In this document: positions 1 through 11,784 of the stretch, piece by piece
How the letters are laid out: each line of letters starts with the position of its first letter
How positions within the stretch are numbered: the stretch's first letter is position 1
DNA from: Cacajao melanocephalus
Lineage: Eukaryota; Chordata; Mammalia; Primates; Pitheciidae
Reading direction: 5' to 3'
Assembly (NCBI GenBank): GCA_963573385.1
Contig: CAUYLG010026630.1
Coordinates: forward strand, 28,124 to 92,123
DNA: 64,000 nt
Position numbers and translations under genes: made by a program
The notes under the pieces: generated by a model
Database searches by the model: none
The model's input: only the letters and a program-made list of their open reading frames with translations
What the model was told of the DNA's origin: nothing

Positions 1-29
1 CCTACAGCTGTAATGGTCATCCCTCAAGA

Positions 30-425
30 TCTCACACTTAAGCCATGGGAACTGGCTAAAGGAGTAAGCCTGTGACCTTAGTTGGGCCAGTCAAATGAAA
101 GCATAAATTTTGGAGGGATTCTGGGAAATATTTCCTTATTACTAGTTGAGGAACACAGGAAGACACAATATTCTTCCTTTAGACTTTGCTGCATGCAGAT
201 GTGAGGTCAGAAACTGGCTACCACTCTAGGATAAAAACCAGCACTCACAGGAAGGGAAAGCCAAGGGAATTTCAGGGGAAAGAGACTCATCACCAGAAAC
301 AGCAACGCTGAATCAAGCCTTTTTTAGACTCCCAGTTAGGAGAGCAATTAATATTTTTGTAGGTTTAGCCAATTTAAGCTTGACATCCTCTTATTTTCTG
401 TAGAAAGAATCTTAACTAATAAAAT
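30..425 (+). repeat. ancient LTR-like repeat (MLT1/MER-type), eroded
   Basis: The order of phrases resembles old mammalian LTR-like repeats: 'tgtgaccttagttgggccagtcaaatg', then 'ggattctgggaaatatttcc', a middle block, and a terminal 'tttctgtagaaagaatcttaactaataaa'. Edges and subfamily are not resolved. No target-site duplication was recognised. Confidence 0.4.
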
Positions 426-845
426 GTCCAAGAAATACAAGCATCAGGAGGGGAACAAAACCCCACCAGGTAGGTTGTTTATAAAGGCAAATTTGGGAAG
501 GTGGCAGTATGGACTCTTATCTCCCCACACTCCAGCCTTTGGATTACATTGGGAAAAAGGCTACTGATAACTTCCTGACCTTATCTCTCACTGGGGGTCA
601 AGCTGGAGCAGAGCCAGAATGGGCCAGGTAGTGACTATATTTCTCTTGTTTTTGCTGAACAAGGACACTTTATTACCCAACCTTGCAGTGAATGTTTTTA
701 ATTTTTCTAAATGAAGAAAAAAAATGCAAACAAAACCACACATGTAAGTTCAACCACATTCAATAAGCGTATTACCTGTCATCAGATAATTGTAAGACAC
801 TGTAAAACTAATTCTAATGGCACTTATAATAACAACAACAATAGA
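426..845. other. no recognised feature
   Basis: Ordinary AT-rich sequence. The short open frame at 711-950 has no family resemblance and runs into a MIR, so it is treated as chance. Confidence 0.6.
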
Positions 846-849
846 AATA

Positions 850-1085
850 CCAACAATAGTAGTAAATATTTATATAGGTCTTACTATGTGCTGGACACCA
901 TTCTACACACTCCCAATGTAATTATCTCCTTCAGTCTCCATATGAAGTAGGTACTACCAGTTTATTAATATTACTGATAAGGAAACCAAGGCACGAGGAG
1001 GTTAAGTGACTTGTCCACGGTCATACCTCCATTAAATGGAAGACCCCGTTTTCAAAATGACCGTTGTACTCTAGAAGCTGAGACT
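850..1085 (+). repeat. MIR SINE
   Basis: The MIR core is readable: 'cttactatgtgctggacacc', then 'gtaattatctccttcag', then 'aaggaaaccaaggcacgagg' and 'aggttaagtgacttgtccacgg'. It is an old tRNA-derived SINE mobilised by L2. It is diverged and has no visible tail. Confidence 0.85.
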
Positions 1086-1089
1086 TTTA

Positions 1090-2780
1090 AGCACTAACCT
1101 AGATTGCCAGTTATTGTGGTTCTATAAATTGAAAGAGATGATAAAAAATTTATTTTGTGTTCAGGAAGCTTACAGTTTGTTATGCTCTCTGTAAGCTCAG
1201 CTAAAAATAAGAATATTTGCTTCCATTTTTAAATACAGTAGAGACAATGTCCACAATATTTTTATGACTGTTGGCGATTTCTTATTGATTGCTTTGTCAA
1301 TATAGTTTTATATTTATGTTACCCAAAACCACTTCTCATTTTCAAACTACATTAAAATAATAAAGAACATAAACCACAATAAGCCTTTCTAGGGGATTAA
1401 TATTTTCATCACTAATTTCACCCTATAAGAACATGATATATGCTTCATTTAAAGTTTTAATTACCAAAAATCCTTATATTTTATTATTCCAGAGACATAT
1501 GAAGCAGTTTTACTACATGAGCCTTAAGTCTCCTCTAAGAATCCGCAAAAAAGAGATTGTTTCCTCGGTCTACATAATGGATGGACAAGTTATTATCCAT
1601 AAAATATTTCAAGAAAACTTCATGTGTGGCAGTATGAGCATGTAGACTGTAAAATATCAAAAATGACTCTATTTCATATGCTGACAGGAATAGTCCATCA
1701 CGCAGTTTAACCTGGGACATTAGATAGGTTTAAGCCTTTTAGGCTTAAGTGAAGAAAGGCATTGCATTAAAACTCCCCTCAAGCTTCCCTACAGACACTT
1801 TGAACACGCCATCCCTGTCATCTTGGAGAGTAGACTTAACTAGGTAACTTCTGCAGCTGCAGTAAACATTTAAATATGTTGGTCTTCTGCTCCCAGAGGC
1901 CTCCCAAGCTGCTCTGTCAAATCTGTTAATGTAGAAGAATCAAGCCAAGAAGAAAAACCGCAAGGAATAGAGAGCAAATCAAAAATGAAGAAGAGAAGAC
2001 AGGAATAAGAATGAAAATGATTAAACATGAATTGTTCAACATACATAGAAATAAAGTTTGTCACATACAAGGACTTAGAAACAAAATTCTCCTTAAATGA
2101 GGAAAAATATGCAAGCCATTTTGCATAAGGTCTTAGGAGAAGGGATTTTACATATTGATACTGCTTCTTTACAATACTGTGCTTCCTTCCAGTGATTAAC
2201 ATAACAGAAGTGCATATCTTGAAAGCTCCAAGAGGTTGTTGGAAGTATAGGAACATTTAAAGTTAAGTTGTGATTTGTGGAGAGGACATTTGTTAAATAT
2301 TAATTGATATTTATTTATTTGAAAAGTCTTGGTTGTGGCTGAAACAGCCTCTCTGCACAATTAGCACATCCAGTTTCTCTTACAAGGGAACAAACTTTGG
2401 TATCCTATCTGACTCCTGTTGTCTGACCCGCATACCCACCACCACTGCGAACATTTAATTCCGATTTGTTGCAGTTCAAGAAGAGCTTGTGTATCAGACA
2501 CAGAAGCTATCATTTTTTTATCCTATCTCTGCTATTTTAACTATGTGATAGTGGATAGGTTTACATTCAAGAAGCATAAGTTTTATTACTTAAAAAATGC
2601 CTACCTATTTATTTTCAGAGTGTTCCAAAGTCCCTGAAATAAATATGTGAGAGCACATAGACATTTGGTAGGCCCCCAAAACACGTTGTTATCATTTCTT
2701 CCTTCTCTCTTTTTTTTCCCACATATTCTGGCAACAATCCTGGACTTCATGTCTTAAAGTGGCAAGCAGATGAAGAAAAT
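1090..2780. other. no recognised feature
   Basis: About 1.7 kb without an identifiable repeat or gene. The open frame at 1870-2256 on the minus strand (128 codons) has low-complexity F/S/L composition and no recognisable domain, so it is judged fortuitous. Confidence 0.55.
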
Positions 2781-2784
2781 GACA

Positions 2785-2849
2785 CATTTTATAGTATTTT
2801 CCATTCAAGCATTGCAATTATTGCTTTACATGTACTCTAATTTAATCAC
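2785..2849 (+). repeat. MIR SINE, left part, split by THE1 LTR
   Basis: 'gctttacatgtactctaatttaatcac' matches the MIR core and stops exactly where the THE1-type LTR begins. The element resumes at 3193. Confidence 0.75.
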
Positions 2850-3192
2850 TGATGTGGTTTGGCTGTGTCCCCACCCAAATCTCATCATTGTGGCTCCTAT
2901 AATCCCCACGTGTCATGGGGGGGAACTGGTGGGAGGTAATTGAATCACAGAGGTGGGTTTATCCTGTGCTGTTCTCATGACAGTGAATAAGTCTTACAAG
3001 AGCTGATGCTTTTATAAAGGGCAATTCCCCTGCACATGCTCTCTTGCCTGCCACCTTTGCTCCTCTTTTGCTTTCCACCATGATTGTGAGGCCTCCCCAG
3101 CCAAGTGAACTGTGAGTCCAGTAAACCTTTTTCTTTATAAATTATCCAGTCTTGAGTATTTCTTCAGAGCAGTATGAAAATAGACTAATACA
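2850..3192 (+). mobile_element. THE1-type MaLR solo LTR
   Basis: 343 bp running from TG (2850) to CA (3192). It carries hallmark MaLR phrases: 'ggtttggctgtgtcccca', 'gggaggtaattgaatcac', 'tgattgtgaggcctcccc' and 'gactaataca'. An AATAAA-like downstream block is not evident. The 5-bp sequence ATCAC occurs immediately before (2845-2849) and after (3193-3197), a perfect target-site duplication. No internal region is present, so this is a solo LTR formed by LTR-LTR recombination. Confidence 0.92.
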
Positions 3193-3290
3193 ATCACTAA
3201 AATAACCAGTAATGTAGTTATTGGTATCCCTATGTTACATACCAGAAAGTGAGGTTCAAAAAGTTCTACTAACTTTTCCTAAAGCATTTA
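3193..3290 (+). repeat. MIR SINE, right part
   Basis: Continues the MIR at 2785-2849 after the THE1 LTR: 'ggtatccctatgttacatacc' and 'gaaagtgaggttcaaaaag' correspond to the 'tattatccccattttacagatgaggaaact' part of the core. Confidence 0.7.
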
Positions 3291-3400
3291 TTTATCTAAT
3301 AATATTTGCTGAGTGTTTACCATGTTCTAATTATTAATCAGGGACCCTAGACACAAAGATGATTTTGCTAGGGTTTCTGTTCTCTATGAGGTCCCAGTGT
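3285..3400 (-). repeat. L2 LINE 3' fragment
   Basis: 'atttatttatctaataatatttgctgagtgtttaccatgttc' followed by 'gggaccctagacacaaagatg' and 'tctctatgaggtcccagtg' is the reverse complement of the L2 3' end, strongly diverged. Confidence 0.5.
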
Positions 3401-3404
3401 GGTA

Positions 3405-5105
3405 AAGGATAGAGGGAAGTCTTGCCCTCTTCAGAGGTATATCTCTTCTTAGGGTAGTGTATCTTCCCAGAGCACAGTGCCACATCTTTACCTTCCCTAC
3501 AACGTATCACCTAGTTTCGTTTCTTCTAGACTCACCTACTGAATGTAAATATGCATCTAAAACTTTCTATGTGTCAGGCTTTATGTGATGCTCTAAGGAT
3601 ATATACACACAAGAATAATTTTTGTAATTGCTGTACTTGACAAGTTTAGAATATTAAAAGGGAAGTCTGTCATTGAACAGATATGAAGAGTAAAATATCA
3701 TAGATACTGAGATAAAGGTCTGTAAGAGATGAAGTCAAACAAATAAAAAAGCTAATCTGTGTTATCTGCTTTGTGTCAGAGTGGACTAAGGAAAAAGATG
3801 AAGGGTTTTGTTGCAATATGTTGTGATTCAGTTGATTGTGGCAGAGGCCAGGGTCCTGTTCAGGTGGTATTTAGACCTTGAACTCAGGGGAAACATCTTG
3901 CTTAGAGATATACATTTAGAATCAAAAATCTATATGTGCCACTTAAAGATATGAAAAGGTGGATTACCCAGAAAAGTTAAGGAAGAACAGGATGAAGATG
4001 AGCAAGTACAGAGGACCAGCCTTTGTGGGGACACCCTCATCCACAATAAGAAGCTTGTCCACAGCCTCTAGTTTTGTAACAAAACCACATACCAGAAAAG
4101 GGTTGAATGAAGTCTATTCACAATACTGTTAAGAAAATTCACTGAATTAGAAATTTTTACAGTTTTTATTACAGCCAATGAGAAAGAAAAACAAATGAAT
4201 GAAAAACTATGAATTCAAGACCTCAACTCATGTCTTAGTGGTCCATAAATGCTTTAGTTTGTGTGTCAGATAGTGATATTTTAATCTCAAGGTGGGATCT
4301 TCAAAAGCTTTAGAAATATTGTTAGAAGTATTATTAGCTGTATAGCTGTAATTGTTATCATTTTAGCACCTAACTCATACAATTAACCTTTTTTATTCTT
4401 TCAGACCATCAGCATATTAACATACAGTAGTGATTATTGATTGGTTTAATTCTATTCTCAATTTGTTTTGAGTAAACGCACTAATCTTAAAAGAAAAAAA
4501 ATGATGCCTTGTATTTCTTATCTTTCAATAATTAAAACAAACAAAGAGTTACATTTTTGCTACATATTTTTTTTTTAATTTGGAAACTACTAAGGGGAAA
4601 AAATGTTCTTGCTTCAACATTTTTACTAAGACCTAGCCTTTGAGAGAGAATTACAGGAAATAGGCCATTAGGTGTTTTGAAGATTGCTTAATGCAACAAT
4701 TCCTAGGGTCTTATGCTGAGATAATAAGTACCCAGGGGTAGTAGTATGGGGTGGGAGAAAGCATACTTCATGGTAAAAATAAGTTTGGAACACACTTAAG
4801 TTAAAGAGAGTACTGTAGGACTTCTCAGAGCCTTTAATGGACTTGTGTTCATGTGAAATTCTTTAGAAAAAAACTGGCTTAAAAGCACTGATCAAAAGAC
4901 CATAGAAGATAAAAAAAACAAAAAGGCATGGCAGAAGTCAACTTGAGTGATGCAGTCAGATAAAATGAAAAGTAGAATGAAATGACAACCTTAGCCTGGG
5001 TGTGTAGGTAGAGAGAAAGAAAGAAGAAGGTGAAGGTCAATTTTACTCCATTACAACTAAAGCCTATGTTTGACTTTCAGGGTAATTGCTGTTGTCTTCA
5101 CCAAA
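3405..5105. other. no recognised feature
   Basis: Unassigned AT-rich sequence. Possible very eroded L2-like text near 3550-3740 is too weak to call. Confidence 0.5.
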
Positions 5106-5109
5106 CATC

Positions 5110-5230
5110 TCTTGGAGTCCACTTCCCCCTCTAAGTAGAGGGAGCTAGTCTCTTGTCTGCCACTGCATCTCCAGTGCTTAGAACAGTGTCTGTCACAGAG
5201 AATATGCTAAAACATTATTTATCAAATAGA
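5110..5230 (+). repeat. L2 LINE 3' end
   Basis: 'cagtgcttagaacagtgtctgtcacagagaatatgc' followed by 'aaacattatttatcaaa' matches the L2 3' terminus ('cctagcacagtgcctggcacatagtaggcgctcaataaa'). Confidence 0.7.
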
Positions 5231-5554
5231 GCAAATAATAAATAAACGACAGTTAAAGCATAATAACTAAAATTATGTAATTTGGAGACTTTGATGCATG
5301 GCCCACTTGTAGAAATGAAGATTTCCAGGTGTTTCCTAATCCTGTCTCTATCCTGAGGGATTACACCTAAGGGGTTTTCCACAGGAAAAGTTTGCACAGC
5401 CTTGGCAACCTGCCACTGCATGTGAAGGCACAGTCAAGGGTGGTTATTAGTGAGAAAACAATAAGATCGGAAAGGAGGTCGACTGTCCTTTGCACAGTAT
5501 ATTTTTGCTCATTAAAGAATGTTTATTTAAAGCTTAACCCTAAAGCTTGGATTT
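5231..5554. other. no recognised feature
   Basis: Nothing identifiable. Short open frames on both strands overlap each other and carry no family signature. Confidence 0.5.
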
Positions 5555-5770
5555 TTATATCGCTATTGCCTCACATTTATAAAATAGTTTTCAGGTCTCT
5601 TACAAATTGATAAGCTCCATTAATCATGAATAAAATGATAAAATAGCCCATTGTGTAAAGAAGGGGAGAAAAAGCAAATCATGTGAATGATTTGCCCAAG
5701 GTCACAGAATTATTTTATAGAAGACCCAAGATTAGAACCGAGGCCTTCCAACCTCTCCATTACAATACAC
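5555..5770 (+). repeat. MIR SINE
   Basis: Diagnostic tail block 'gatttgcccaaggtcacaga' followed by 'agaagacccaagattagaaccgaggccttcc', the usual MIR 'ggattcgaacccaggcagtct' region. The upstream core is eroded. Confidence 0.7.
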
Positions 5771-5774
5771 AGAA

Positions 5775-7790
5775 GCGTAAACACTAATTCCATCTGGTTT
5801 GAGAAATCCCATGACTTGCCATGGAATGGAAACTTTCTTTTAAAAATAACCTCTATTTAAAAAGAAGTCTACATGACTAATTCTCTTAAAATAATAAAAC
5901 AATAATAAGACCACATAAAAGTCATCTAAAAAGCCGGTTGAAGAGAAGATCAAAGATGCTTATGTAAGGACAAGATAGAAGCCAAGCTTCAGAATTCAAA
6001 GCTTTTGTGAGCTCTAATCATTTTGCTTGCATTCATAAAATCTTAAACATTTTCTCTCTACTTTTTGATGTACAATATTCAATCAATTGTAATGGAATAT
6101 AAGTGGATAGTGCTGGTAATGGCCCCTAAGCATGAAAGCGAAACCATGGTCCATGTGCAGTGCTGCCCCCACAGAGGGGAGAGGCAGCCTTTTCCATCGT
6201 GTCCAGATGCTTTCAGAAAAGAGAAATGGCCTGCAACGGACTGGTGCCACTTTTATTCCTTTTCTTCTAAGTTAATTGAAATAGAAGGACTTTGTTTTTT
6301 CCTCTTTTCCACTCTAAAGTCAAAGGCACTGACTAGGTTCACTGCTACACAATGTGTGTGTTCTTTTCCAAATGAAATTGTACATTTCCTTATAAATATA
6401 TGTAATACCTGATATAGATGTAATAGATATTAAAGGGATGGGGGACCCTGCTGTGACTTCTAGGCAATAGCATTTTCCCAGTTTGTTGAGATTTTTGAAT
6501 TGAAGGTGGGTTAAAGCTTCACGACTGACCCACTTCTTATGCTACTGTGTATAAGCTGAGGGAGTTGACATTAAAACTCCATGTGATTAAAATATTCATA
6601 AGTCTTTTAAAACTGTACATTTTGACATGAAAAGAAAGCAAAAATATTCACAAACTACTCCTCTAGTAAATTGTGAGCTTTTAACAGAAAAAGAAAATAA
6701 AAGAAGGCTTTTTATTTTTTCAAGGAAGTGGTTGTATACAACCACTTTTTCAAGTTTTCTAGTATATATTTACGAGATTAAATGAATAAAAGAATTACTC
6801 ATGTGTGGTGGTCTTCAAACAGTTAAATAACAAGCTCCTGTTGAGAAAACATCTTGTAGCAACAAAAGAGCTTTTAATTCCAAATTTAATAAATGGAGGG
6901 AGGGGAGCTTTAGATGGTAAGAAATGGAAAAGACAGAAGAAAGAACATTTGCTTGATGGCGGAGGGTAAACAAAATAGCATTCAGCCTAGAAGGTATTCA
7001 TTTTCTGTCCTTAATGTAAGGAAAACCATAAAAACATCTGTTATTAAAGATTCAGAAAATTTTTACAGAGAACATTGGGTTTTTATAAAGAACAAAGAGT
7101 CACATCAAAATTTCCTTCCTTGAAACATTTATGTAACAGGAATTAGGAATAGGAATCAAAATACTTTCTAAGTTGTGAATAGTTAAGGCAGAAAGTATCT
7201 GCATTTTGTATTACTGAACACTGAGTCGTTACTGAGAAGATCCTGTAAAGAGTATATCCCTTTTGTCACAAAGAAATGATTGATTCATCATGTGTCATCA
7301 TGGGATCCAGGACTAGGGCATTTAAATAAAAGAACATGCAGAACAAGGTTAGTGAATGAAGAGGACAAGAGCAGAGACCCAGTCAGTTACCACAATGATG
7401 GAGGATGGTGATTACCACCAATAGTCATAGTGAATGTTTTGCATATCATTTATAATTTCACATATATGTATGGTATTCCATAGCGACTATTCAGCTTATC
7501 TTGATTAATCCCTTTTGATGTCTTTTTTAAAGCTCCTAATTGAAAACATTCTTGTCAAGATTTGTCAAAGAAAAAAGGTTTATATGATGTAATGTGTTTA
7601 TTAAAGAAAAATAGATCTAGCTAACATTGTTATTTTCATCCTAGCCTGAGTGAAAAATCACATAAGCATATCACTTAGAGAAGGATTTTTAAACAGAGTC
7701 TATTTTTATTTGAGTGACTTCACTCCAATCCAAAGCACACTGGGAACTGTAAAATGTTACAGACTCTATTTCATCACAAAGGCAGTGTGT
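5775..7790. other. no recognised feature apart from a short palindrome
   Basis: About 2 kb of unassigned sequence. The 115-codon open frame at 6065-6412 shows no recognisable domain. The palindrome at 6726-6747 is listed separately. Confidence 0.5.
6726..6747. repeat. 22-bp perfect palindrome centred on GTATAC
   Basis: Two 11-bp arms (AAGTGGTTGTA / TACAACCACTT) meet with no spacer. It could form a short hairpin or be a dyad binding site; no function is shown by the sequence. Confidence 0.9.
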
Positions 7791-7794
7791 TACG

Positions 7795-7965
7795 GGGGAA
7801 ATCATTCTTAGCTGTGTGGGAGAAGTCATGACTCCCAACCCAGCCACTCATTGACCAACTATGTTGCAATGGGAAAGTTACTTATAATCTGATACTTTTC
7901 TTATCTGTAAAAAAAAGAGAAGATAATTATTCTCTATGCTAGGACTAAAGAGAATAATGACTGAA
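7795..7965 (-). repeat. MIR SINE
   Basis: Reverse-complement MIR pattern: 'gttgcaatgggaaagttacttataatct', 'cttatctgtaaaaaaaagag', then 'aataatgactgaaattatgcatgt'. Diverged. Confidence 0.7.
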
Positions 7966-8004
7966 ATTATGCATGTGACTATTATTTTTGTTATGATTAT
8001 CAAC

Positions 8005-8250
8005 ATAAATAAAAACTCGTATTTTATAGTGCTTTATAGCCTACAAGGTACTTTCAGTTCCTTTATTCTATTTAATTCTCACAGTAACTCCCTGAAACAG
8101 GTTTTATTTTCTCCATTTTTCAGATGAGGCAATGGAGTCAAAGAGGTCAGCACCTGTGTGATACAATCAGGAAGGTGAAGTGACAGGACTAAAACTCTGA
8201 TTTTTCAGATGCTCTCTATCATGACCCACTACACCAAATCATTTCATTAT
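8005..8250 (+). repeat. MIR-family SINE
   Basis: 'tatagtgctttatagcctacaagg', 'attctcacagtaactccctg', 'ttttcagatgaggcaatgg' and 'agtcaaagaggtcagcacctg' follow the MIR/MIR3 order. Confidence 0.75.
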
Positions 8251-8254
8251 AAAT

Positions 8255-9470
8255 ATTCTGGTTTCATCCTACTTTGCAGAGTTAACAAGGGAGGTTAGGC
8301 ATTCCATATCTACTTGCGTAGTTCCAGCAACTGGGTTACCCTTTCCTCCTGAGGAAAACCCATCTGTTTTTCATTACTCTCATTTTTTGAAAGATCTCCT
8401 TTCTCTTGATCCAAAATCCAACCCTTGATAACTTCTGCTTATATTTTTCTATTTCTGCCTTCTAGAAATGTGCAAAATAAATGAAATTCCTTTTCAACCA
8501 AATGACTTTTGAGTTACTCCAAACTTTTATCTGTTTTATGGTAACTAATCCTTTCTAAAATACTTAGAACATATACTTTCTAGTCTCCTCATCATGACGA
8601 TTTTTTTTTAACTCTGGAAATATATTAGTTGTCAAAGACATCTTTTTTGTGTGTCTAGTACAGTGCTTATAAAAATGTGTTTGATTTTATGTTTATCTAT
8701 CTCTCCTATTAAATTATGTGCTTCTTCAGAATAGAGAGGGGATCATAATATTTATTTTTTGTTTGTTTCCCTGAGACTTAATATAAATCTTAGAACATAT
8801 AAAAACCTTTAATATCACATGTTTAGTACATTAAAATATTAATTGGATTTAACACTAAGCAGCATCTCTAAAATTGATATTTAATTATAGCAATTCAATT
8901 TTTAGAGTGAAACAGGCTACAGTTCAACTTGATCATTTCTTTAGTCAATGCTATGATGTAATAAAAGGCTCTTAAGTTGCAGACAGAAGGGAGACATTGT
9001 CCTCCAAAGCTAATGGTAGAATTTAAAAAGATTTCACAAGAGATGTGACAGGTTATTTTATCCGGAATTGGAAGGAAAATTATGCTTATATATAAAGCAA
9101 AAGTTGTAAGAGTTCAATTCTACAAAATATATTGGAACTATATTATGTAAAGTTTTAGACATTGGGAAAAAAATGGCTAGGACTTCAGCTTATAGACAAT
9201 AGCGACAAGCAAAAATTGCTAAGCAGAAAAGCTATGTGATAATATTTATGATTTCAGATATGACCCTGAAGCCAACAAGCCCATTCTAAATGTTTTTCAG
9301 GTTTCCAGAAGCAAGATGATAAGCACCTGAACAAGATTATTGATATTCTGAAAGGGGAGCAGAGGTGAAAGTCGTGGACACGACAAAGAGGAGGAAGAGG
9401 TGCTTTTGGGATGCTATGTGAGTCTCCCATGAAGGTTAAGGACATGTACCAAATAATGGAAGGACTTTAC
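8255..9470. other. no recognised feature
   Basis: AT-rich unassigned sequence. Text near 8680-8770 vaguely recalls an L2 3' end but is not callable. Confidence 0.5.
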
Positions 9471-9474
9471 TCCA

Positions 9475-9575
9475 TTGATTTGTTCATTTAACAAATATTT
9501 ATTAAATGTTCACTATAGATATGGTCCCTGTTCTTATGCAGCTTACAGTGTAGTGTGGGAAAGGGTACAATTTGT
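9475..9575 (-). repeat. L2 LINE 3' end
   Basis: 'gttcatttaacaaatatttattaaatgttc' followed by 'atggtccctgttcttatgcagcttacagtgtagtg' is the reverse complement of the L2 3' terminus. Confidence 0.75.
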
Positions 9576-9579
9576 AAGG

Positions 9580-10395
9580 AGTAAAAGTAAAGTAGGATCT
9601 GTTATAAACTGGGCCAGCTTCACAGGCACACAGCCAGTACATTCACACAAGGCCATATGCTCAGAAGAGCCAAGCTCTTGGAGTTTAATGTTCTGCATTC
9701 ATTGTCCTGAAATGCTTAATAATTTTCTCTTTAAATCTGTGTTTTACAATTGCTATCTGGTGAGACAATGGAGCTTGTGTTGGGGTTTGAAGCTTCAGCT
9801 TTCATGCAGTCCTGCCTTTCCCTTCCTCTCCCACATCTCCAAGAAGGTTCTCAGCTGCCTGTTCTCTGCAGTGTGGTTCCCCAGACCCTGCCTGGCCCTC
9901 TTCTTCCTGCCCCAACCACTGCCACCCTCCAAGTGAGTGGCAATCGGTCTCAGTAGCAGAAGGAGGCCTGTCCTCTGCAATTTCCTCCAGAGAGCACCTG
10001 GGCGTGAGAACAAGGACAATTGGGTGGATGCACACCTAATGGTTTCTTGGCAGGCATGGTGATGCTGGTGGGAGCCGCAGGAATCTCTGCCCCAGAGGGC
10101 AGTGCCATGGTAAATTGGTCAGGTGACTTGGTGGGTGCCTCACATCTACCCTCTAGCAAGCATGTCCCAGAAGGGATATTGCAACTTCCTGGGGGTTACT
10201 TATCCACTGTGTATGGAGGTGGTGGCCCGTGGAAGGGGAGACTGATTTCCCCTGTGACAGCCAGGCCTTGAATTCTTGTTTTGCACAAGGATCTGCAGGT
10301 AATATAGTAGGCGCTGATTATAAAACAGCTGAAGTTAGGGACAGTCTGTAAGTATACAACCCAGTAGGGAGTGTGGGGGCCTGGTAGTTTCCCCA
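9580..10395. other. GC-richer unassigned patch
   Basis: Base composition rises clearly relative to the flanks between about 9780 and 10280, with several overlapping open frames on both strands (for example 9950-10159 minus and 10020-10271 plus). None shows a recognisable domain, and no splice or promoter context was identified. It lies between two minus-strand L2 pieces and could be an older insertion or diverged L2 interior. Confidence 0.4.
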
Positions 10396-10399
10396 GACA

Positions 10400-10640
10400 T
10401 TTAATCTGAGACTATATCTAAGAATTAATAAGAATTACCCAGGCAGAAAGGAGGATGAAGACAGTTCCAGAAAGAAGAAATAACATATGAAGGCCCAGGG
10501 TTGAATCAGAGCCCAGCAAGTGTTCCAGGAACTAAGACAAGTTGAGTGTATTGGGAGTGGAAAAGGTGAGCAACGCGGAGGCAAATGGCAAGTCACAGTT
10601 AGAGTGGAGGTCAGTAGCTCTGCCAGACAACAAAGGGCTT
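10400..10640 (-). repeat. L2 LINE fragment
   Basis: 'cagttccagaaagaagaaataacatatgaaggcccagggttg', 'agtgttccaggaactaagac' and 'gttgagtgtattgggagtgg' match the reverse complement of L2 about 0.5 kb upstream of its 3' end. Probably the same element as the piece at 9475. Confidence 0.65.
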
Positions 10641-10644
10641 GGGA

Positions 10645-11490
10645 AAACAGCTGGAGGAGTAGCAAAATTAAAAGAGTGTTGTCTCCCAGTGTTTGCTGTG
10701 TTTAAGATCCATCTTACCTACCCTGTACCTGTAGAGAGTCCATTTTTGACATTTAAGTAAAGGATGTTCCAGTATTCTCTGTAATATGTTGTGTTGTTGG
10801 AATAAGCCCATCATCCTCCCCTTGTCAAACTTGGATCCTGAATCCTTGTCACCTATGAATGTGATGAAAGGTGCCCTTTTTCCTCAGATTTCTGCAAACT
10901 GGACATTCTGAGGAAAAGTGCTCATCGTGAAATAAAACGGTTACAAGTTTATCTTGTGCCTCATTGCCAGCCTCTACTGAGAGAAATACTGTAGTTATTT
11001 CACCCAAACTCTCCCCAGGAGATTGTGTTATGCAAAAGTGAAGTGAATTGACCTTAAGACTGTACCAAATAAATGTCTCCAAGTTGCAACAAAGCATATT
11101 TTTCAGAATTGACATAAAGTAGATTTTTTTCCTTAGTAAGGATTGTTTTTATCACGTTGACATCTAGTTTATTACAGCTAACTTTACAAAACCAGTTTCT
11201 AAAGAGCTTTTTACCTAAATCAGTTGCCATTTTATATAGATAAGATGAGAAAATGCTGAAAAACTATGTTTTTTTTCTCTCAAAGGTTTTTCAAAATAAA
11301 ATCACATCATGAGTTCTTTACCACCAGGAATCAGCATAATTACCTCAGACTTTCAAGGGAACAGATATTCCCAGCAATTGGTTTAATTCAGGCTTAGAAC
11401 TGTTTTCCTTGTCCAAATTGCTAGTTCATTTTCTCTATCCTTGATATACTTTTTAATGGAAAGGAATCTATTTCCATCATTGACTTGTAA
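10645..11490. other. no recognised feature
   Basis: Unassigned sequence. The minus-strand open frame 10849-11115 (88 codons) has no recognised motif. Confidence 0.5.
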
Positions 11491-11496
11491 GAATAT

Positions 11497-11696
11497 AATT
11501 GAAAAATAATTAGCAAAGCTTTTACAATGAATACAGGAAAGAGAAAAGATACACACACATATATATATACATACATACATACTCTGGAAGATATAGGTAT
11601 ATATATATTATATCTACCTATCTATCTATTTATCTATCTGTTATCTTTTCTCTCTCCTGCATTCATTGTAAAAGCCTTGCTAATTATTTTTCAATT
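11497..11696. repeat. 55-bp inverted repeat flanking a microsatellite spacer
   Basis: The left arm (11497-11551) and the reverse complement of the right arm (11642-11696) agree at 52 of 55 positions. The three differences are all A/G transitions. The 90-bp spacer (11552-11641) is (CA)n, (TA)n and (CTAT/GATA)n-like. The arm sequence is not a repeat I know, so this looks like a local inverted duplication. It could extrude as a long hairpin. Confidence 0.93.
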
Positions 11697-11784
11697 TATA
11701 TACATATATGTAATATATATATGCCTCTGGTCTGGTATATATGGTCTGGTATCCAATAAATTCCACAAAAAAATGGAAAAGAGA

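Noticed and set aside
9475..9936. 153-codon open frame
   Set aside because: Starts in the reverse complement of an L2 3' end and continues into unassigned DNA; composition is unremarkable and no domain is recognised.
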